A DNA stretch of 64,000 nt from Antitrichia curtipendula (lineage: Eukaryota; Streptophyta; Bryopsida; Hypnales; Leucodontaceae), in NCBI GenBank assembly GCA_951230915.1, contig OX579635.1, forward strand, positions 17,236,001 to 17,300,000, read 5' to 3'. Positions 59,712 through 64,000 of the stretch are shown here, in pieces. Position numbers and translations under genes: made by a program. The first letter of the stretch is position 1. Each line of letters begins with the position of its first letter. Under the pieces are notes generated by a model. That model was not told where the DNA came from and did no database searches. It saw only the letters and a program-made list of their open reading frames with translations.

Positions 59712-60311
59712 ATGGCGCACGTGATATCGCACACGGAGGTTCTCAACTGCGAAGCGCAGGACGCGTGGGAGTGTTGCAAGCATTCGGACAAGGTGTTGCC
59801 GGACTTGATGCCGGAGTATTTCGCCAAAGCGGAGATTCTGGAAGGCACCGGTGGTCCTGGCACTCTTCGCGTCTTGCACTTCGGCCCCGGTAACATACTT
59901 CCCCGACTGTCCACTTCAAGCTCTGTTTTGTAATAGAACTATCGCCATAGCTATATCCATGTCTGCGCTGAAACTATCAGTAAATATGCACAATCAACGA
60001 AGTTTTGGTGTAACATTTGGTGCCCATTTCTTGTGTTACTAGTTCCAGATTGCGAGCCCAATTGCCACTCCATTCCTGCAAATTGGGTTGGGTTTCCTTG
60101 GCAAAACCCCATCACTGTCAGTCATCTGTTGCTAAGTCCCTTCTTATAACTTCTCCTCTGTACAAGAATGCACTTACCAACAGATTATTGACGGTGATGT
60201 TTGCAAAATTTAAAGCGCTCGAGATCGGACAATGATGCACGTGCCAGTGCTGACGAGGATGTGACGTTTGTCATTGCAGCCATTCCTCGAGCAGGAGCGG
60301 CCATACAATAA
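59712..60311 (+). pseudogene. Third Bet v 1-like locus: intact exon 1, truncated exon 2
   Basis: Exon 1 (59,712-59,889, 178 nt) has exactly the size, ATG and donor phase of the two full genes and reads MAHVISHTEVLNCEAQDAWE through GGPGTLRVLHFGP. Across a 390-bp intron an acceptor (TTGCAG|CC at 60,280) opens exon 2 with the expected A-I-P start, but it hits TAA at 60,309 after about ten codons (IPRAGAAIQ). No further homologous sequence is seen before 60,794. Codons differ from the other copies at many synonymous sites, so this is an older duplicate. It may still be transcribed as a short peptide. Confidence 0.8.
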
Positions 60312-60793
60312 TACTTTACGTGGTTCAAAGGGTATGTTCATATGTTCCGTCCAGAAGCACATGGTTTAACTCAAGGTAATATGCTCTGAAAGTGCCCGTC
60401 CTCTTGATATGGCCCCTATAAAAAGCTACTGAATGGATATGATTTAGGGGTAAATGGACCTCTTTAGCTATTGACTGAATGGAGAAAAAATTATTCTTCA
60501 TTGCAAGAGCGGAAGAACCTATCATTGGCCTTGATTCCTCAAATCCCTTTGGAAGTTGCGAGTGGACACAGTTTGGGGACCTAAGGTAACAAATAGGTAC
60601 GTACAACAAATATCTTTGGAAATTCATAACTAAATAAAAAATACATCAAAAAATATGAAACCACTTGTGTTTTGTTCAGCATCTACATCTTTTTCTAAAA
60701 AATGAGCTAAAAACATTTCCATTCATGCAAACTTATGCAAAACACGGACCAGCCCTTAATTGGTCACTTTTATAGCATACTACCTTAATGGTG
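60312..60793. other. Spacer before the right duplication copy
   Basis: No gene. The open frame on the minus strand at 60,325-60,627 has no domain. Confidence 0.45.
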
Positions 60794-60995
60794 GCGACTT
60801 AGGAGTCACTGACTGTAAAAAAGCTACCCAAAAAGGGTTGCTTGGAACTTTGTAACTTGGTCGCAGTGCGTGACTTTGACTGCCATGGAGTCTTACAAAT
60901 ACCACTCCTCTCTCACTCTCTCATCAGCAATCTTCACTGCCAGCACATTCCGTTTGAGAGTTTTTCTTCAAGCTGTGAGGTTGCATTTGGAAGAG

Positions 60996-62874
60996 ATGGC
61001 GCAGACCTTATCTCACACCCAGGCGCTCAACTGCTCTGCTGAGGATGCGTGGGAGTGCTGCAAGCATTCCGACAAGGTGTTGCCGGATCTGTTGCCGGAG
61101 TATTTCGCTAAGGCTGAGATTCTCGAGGGCAACGGCGGTCCCGGCACCCTCCGCGCCTTGCACTTCGGACCTGGTACGATCGGTTTTCCCTGCAATTTGG
61201 CGAAGTGTCAGTTGTTGAGCACATTATTTGCTGAGTCCATCTTCTGAATCGCTGAATCGAATCACCATGTCTTTGTTCTTTGGAGTCATCTATGGAAGAA
61301 ACTGAGCATGTGATTAATTCTGTGTTGAACAGAATGACCGTTTCCCGTTAGGGTACAACTCCGAGAGGATAGCCTCTGTGAGTTTTGCAGCTCAAGTTGT
61401 GTGCTCTGCGTGATACTCGGAGATGTCACGGGAATTTTGTGGTGGTGATTCTCAACTGGGTACACTTTGCTGATCAATCGACCCTTTTCCAATGTGCAGC
61501 CATTCCACAAAAGGGAGTTGCAAAGGAACGTCTCGACTCGATCGACGATGCGACCAAGTCATTGACGTACACAGTGGTGGAGGGCGATCCCAGGTACACC
61601 AACTTCACCGCAAAGGTACAGTTCGTCGCCACGGGGGAGAATCAGTGTGAAGCAACCTGGACCGGGAAGTACGACCCCGTGGGCGATGCCGGTCCTCCCG
61701 AGCACATCAAGAACGTCAGCTCCCTGACGTTCAAGACCTTCGAGAAAGCCGTCCGGTCGAAGAAGACCACGACGCACAGTGAGACCCTGGATGCCAGCCC
61801 CGACGCCGTGTGGAAAGTGTCTCGTGAGGAGGACACCCTCCTCCCCAAAGTCTTGCCTCAGATCTTCGAGTCCTGCACTTGGGTCGAGGGCCATGGCGAA
61901 GTTGGCAGCATCCGCGTCTGGAAGATGGGCCCTGGTATGCCGACACTTCCTTACCATTTCATAGTCTGAATTGCGTTCCCCATTCTTGCATTACAGATGT
62001 TGCAAAACTTCTCAAGTTTTGGTAGAGGTTAGCGCATTAAGGGGCTTGTTTAGTTCAATCTGATGGTCCAGTTTTTGCAGCTATTCCTAATTTCAAAGAG
62101 CTCCTAGTTCCTATTAGTGAGTACTGTCTTTTGAACACATAGAACGCATTCTCGATGTGACCTGTCTTTGGAGTGGATAGTGAGGCACAGGTGATCCCAA
62201 ACCCCCACTCCCAAACCAAACCCTAACCCTAATCCTAAACTTTATCGTAACCCTATTGTAATTTTAGATTGGGTTTGGGAAGTGCAGTCGATATGGGATA
62301 TATACCCGTATTCGTATCCGTATTCAGTATATGTATATGTCTTCCGTATCGTGTCCGTATCCCACAGCGGCAGCCATTGAATGGGCTATTGGCGGCATTA
62401 GTGGTACTTTCGTTTATTTTTTGGCAAATCGGACAGCCAGGGATTTTCAGTGTGAGTTTGGCACGGGCATTCGCTTCTACTCAGGAGATAGAACACATTG
62501 TCACTCAGAAGAGTCACTCATGCAGCTACTTATTAATTCTGATTTAATTATTTTCCCCTAGTAAAATGAACGGCTCCTGCTTATCTTCCGGTGGGTGGGG
62601 TGCATTTTCAGAGGTGGCATCATCTTTTCAGAAGATAGTGGAGCATGTGGACTTGCTTGACGCGGCGAACAAGAAGGTGGGTTTCACCATTATCAAAGGC
62701 GATCCCAGATTCAAGCACGTCTCTACCGTGTTGCAATACGGTCCTGGACCGACTGAGGGAACCACCACTGCTACCTGGACTGCCACTTATGTGCCTGTTA
62801 CCGAGGGGGCTACCTTGGAGCCCACCATCATCAGTGCAATCTGGAAGGCCTATGAAGCTGCTGCTAAGGCTTAA
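60996..62874 (+). CDS. Two-domain Bet v 1/PR-10-like protein, right copy
   Basis: Proposed exons are 60,996-61,173, 61,500-61,934 and 62,612-62,874, giving 291 residues in two Bet v 1 domains. Domain 2 here looks better conserved than in the left copy (DASPDAVWKV, GSIRVWKMGP, DPRFKHVSTVLQYGPGPTEG). The original exon 3 acceptor (62,079-62,080) is followed by an A-I-P-N-F-K-E start equivalent to exon 2, but about 535 bp of foreign DNA then interrupts it and that reading stops at TAG. An acceptor inside the insert (TTTTCAG|AG at 62,611) restores phase and length by replacing about 12 residues with EVASSFQKIVEHV. Without that splice the protein would lose most of domain 2. Same likely role as the left copy: cytosolic ligand binding. 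Confidence 0.75.
62101..62637. other. Insertion in exon 3 with telomere-like sequence
   Basis: About 535 bp absent from the left copy. It contains CCAAACCCTAACCCTAATCC (about 62,213) and CGTATTCGTATCCGTATT-type repeats (about 62,305-62,360). I see no terminal repeats or clear target duplication. The telomere-like part could be a repair patch. Confidence 0.6.
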
Positions 62875-64000
62875 AGCTTTGGCATCGACGTGATTTTGTT
62901 TGACAGCTGAGAGAAATTCAATGAAAACAGAGCTTTATGATAAACCGACTAAGTTTTGTTCTCTGTTTAGTCGGCATTGTGGTATAGAAACGTTCAAAAC
63001 ACAGTTCAGTGTGAGAATGGCCTGTTTTAGTAATTACATGGTGAAAGGTGCCTGTTTGGATATTACTGCTTTCCCGTAGAAAGCTGATTTGTATACGTGT
63101 GCATGAGTGGCAATTGGCCAGTCGTGTCTTCGTCCCATACATGAAATGCTCTAGAAATGAAGAATACTTTTTGAATTATTGAATCCTGTTGCGCATGGGC
63201 GGGGCTGAAAAGATCTGGGATATGAATTTCTTTTTCTTTCAATATGCATGGCAGACACTTGTAGTAAGGCCGATGACGTTGGTGAGAAGACCATTTTTTA
63301 ACCTTGCAACGCCACCAAGGGCAAAAAGTGTCCAATGAATGATTTTTCAAGTTTGTGTAGAAACAACAGTAATTTTTAGAGTTCGTGTAGAAACAAAAAG
63401 ACTTTTAGAGTTTTGTAGAAATGGAATAAAAAAAAGCACCTACTTGTCCAATCATTTGGTTGCTTTTTGGTTGTCTACCTTTGTGATTGGGTATGTCTTT
63501 TTGAGATTAGAATAATAAGGATGAAAGCGCATTGAATTGTGGAAGTTGAGGCATATAGACATATATTTTATCTTCTTTGGTTGGACATGTCCTTTTTAAG
63601 ATCAAACTGAAAAGGATGAAAGTGACTTGAATTGTAGAAATTAAAGGATATAGACATGTATTTGATCTTCTATGGTAATGTTTGCCAATGTAATACTCAT
63701 GATATTCTTATCCCCTAAAGGATGGAGCCTATGACCATGTAGTCAAATTTAAATGTCTTTTACTTTGTATCCTCCATTTCTTCCTATTTATGAGTGAATT
63801 TTTTTGGTTTTACTTTCATAGATGAAATCACATGTCTCATATTTGTCTTAGAATTTTCAATTTTTTTGGTGAAAATTTCAAATTAATATAAATTTTTTAA
63901 GAGAATAATAAAAGAAATTCATATCAAATCGTATTAAAATAAAATTTTAAATTTTAAAATTGAAGTGCATTATAGTGCAAATCATTGAGAATCTTTGAAT
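62875..64000. other. 3' flank of the right Bet v 1-like gene
   Basis: Homologous to 3899-4690 up to about 63,690. A GTAGAAAC-containing unit of about 30 bp occurs three times at 63,340-63,425 but once in the left copy (about 4380-4410). The last 300 bp are AT-rich without a gene. Confidence 0.6.

Larger units (their letters stand above)
60794..63690 (+). repeat. Segmental duplication, right copy
   Basis: Partner of 2339-4690. Nearly identical for the first 950 bp, about 10% different by eye in the last 180 bp of exon 2, and longer by about 535 bp at exon 3. Confidence 0.9.

Noticed and set aside
1..64000. CRISPR arrays, operons or bacterial regulatory sites
   Set aside because: Introns, plant transposons and eukaryotic chromatin domains show this is plant nuclear DNA. 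The tandem repeats lack the repeat/spacer structure of CRISPR.

Overview
This is a transposon-rich stretch of nuclear DNA from a land plant. Genes are sparse and have spliceosomal introns. Intergenic DNA is AT-rich, there are plant-type telomere-like motifs (CCCTAA/TTTAGGG) and many transposable elements. A two-domain Bet v 1/PR-10 protein together with a chromovirus that reads more like fungal or Tcn1-type elements than seed-plant ones makes a non-seed plant (moss, liverwort, hornwort or lycophyte) my best guess. That is an inference; I cannot name the species.

Edges (about 2.3-4.7 kb and 59.7-63.7 kb). The only host genes that look intact are two copies of a tandem Bet v 1 (START-fold) gene in direct orientation, 58,455 bp apart, within a segmental duplication. 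A third locus at 59.7 kb keeps a good exon 1 but breaks early in exon 2. In both full copies the classical PR-10 phase-1 intron occurs twice, at the same place in each domain, so the protein arose by duplication inside the gene.

0-28 kb. From left to right: a 64-bp tandem satellite; a decayed gene with a RING-like motif; two broken copies of a roughly 3.4-kb element with a gag-like ORF resembling plant transposon proteins (one copy carries a CACTA MITE); a 5,627-bp Ty3/gypsy chromovirus on the minus strand with near-identical 257-bp LTRs and a perfect 5-bp target-site duplication; and a 410-bp MITE with an 8-bp duplication.

28.5-42.7 kb. Two convergent transcription units share unusually GTAC-rich noncoding DNA. 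The plus-strand unit encodes a coiled coil, a RING-like zinc motif, short repeats and a SUVR-type pre-SET/SET/post-SET histone methyltransferase domain; it is broken by frameshifts and three TAG codons and carries MITEs in its introns. The minus-strand unit encodes a large, largely open DDE-type transposase of a superfamily I cannot assign. I propose, without proof, that these form one large transposon that captured a SET gene. This is the most interesting part of the window.

42.7-57.6 kb. A broken unknown gene is followed by a huge inverted repeat with arms of about 4.65 and 4.2 kb around a 2.7-kb spacer. Each arm carries an inward-facing TATA-like promoter, the same short first coding exon and arm-specific minisatellites.

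All comparisons were made by eye. Percentages and boundaries are approximate unless an exact target-site duplication is given.
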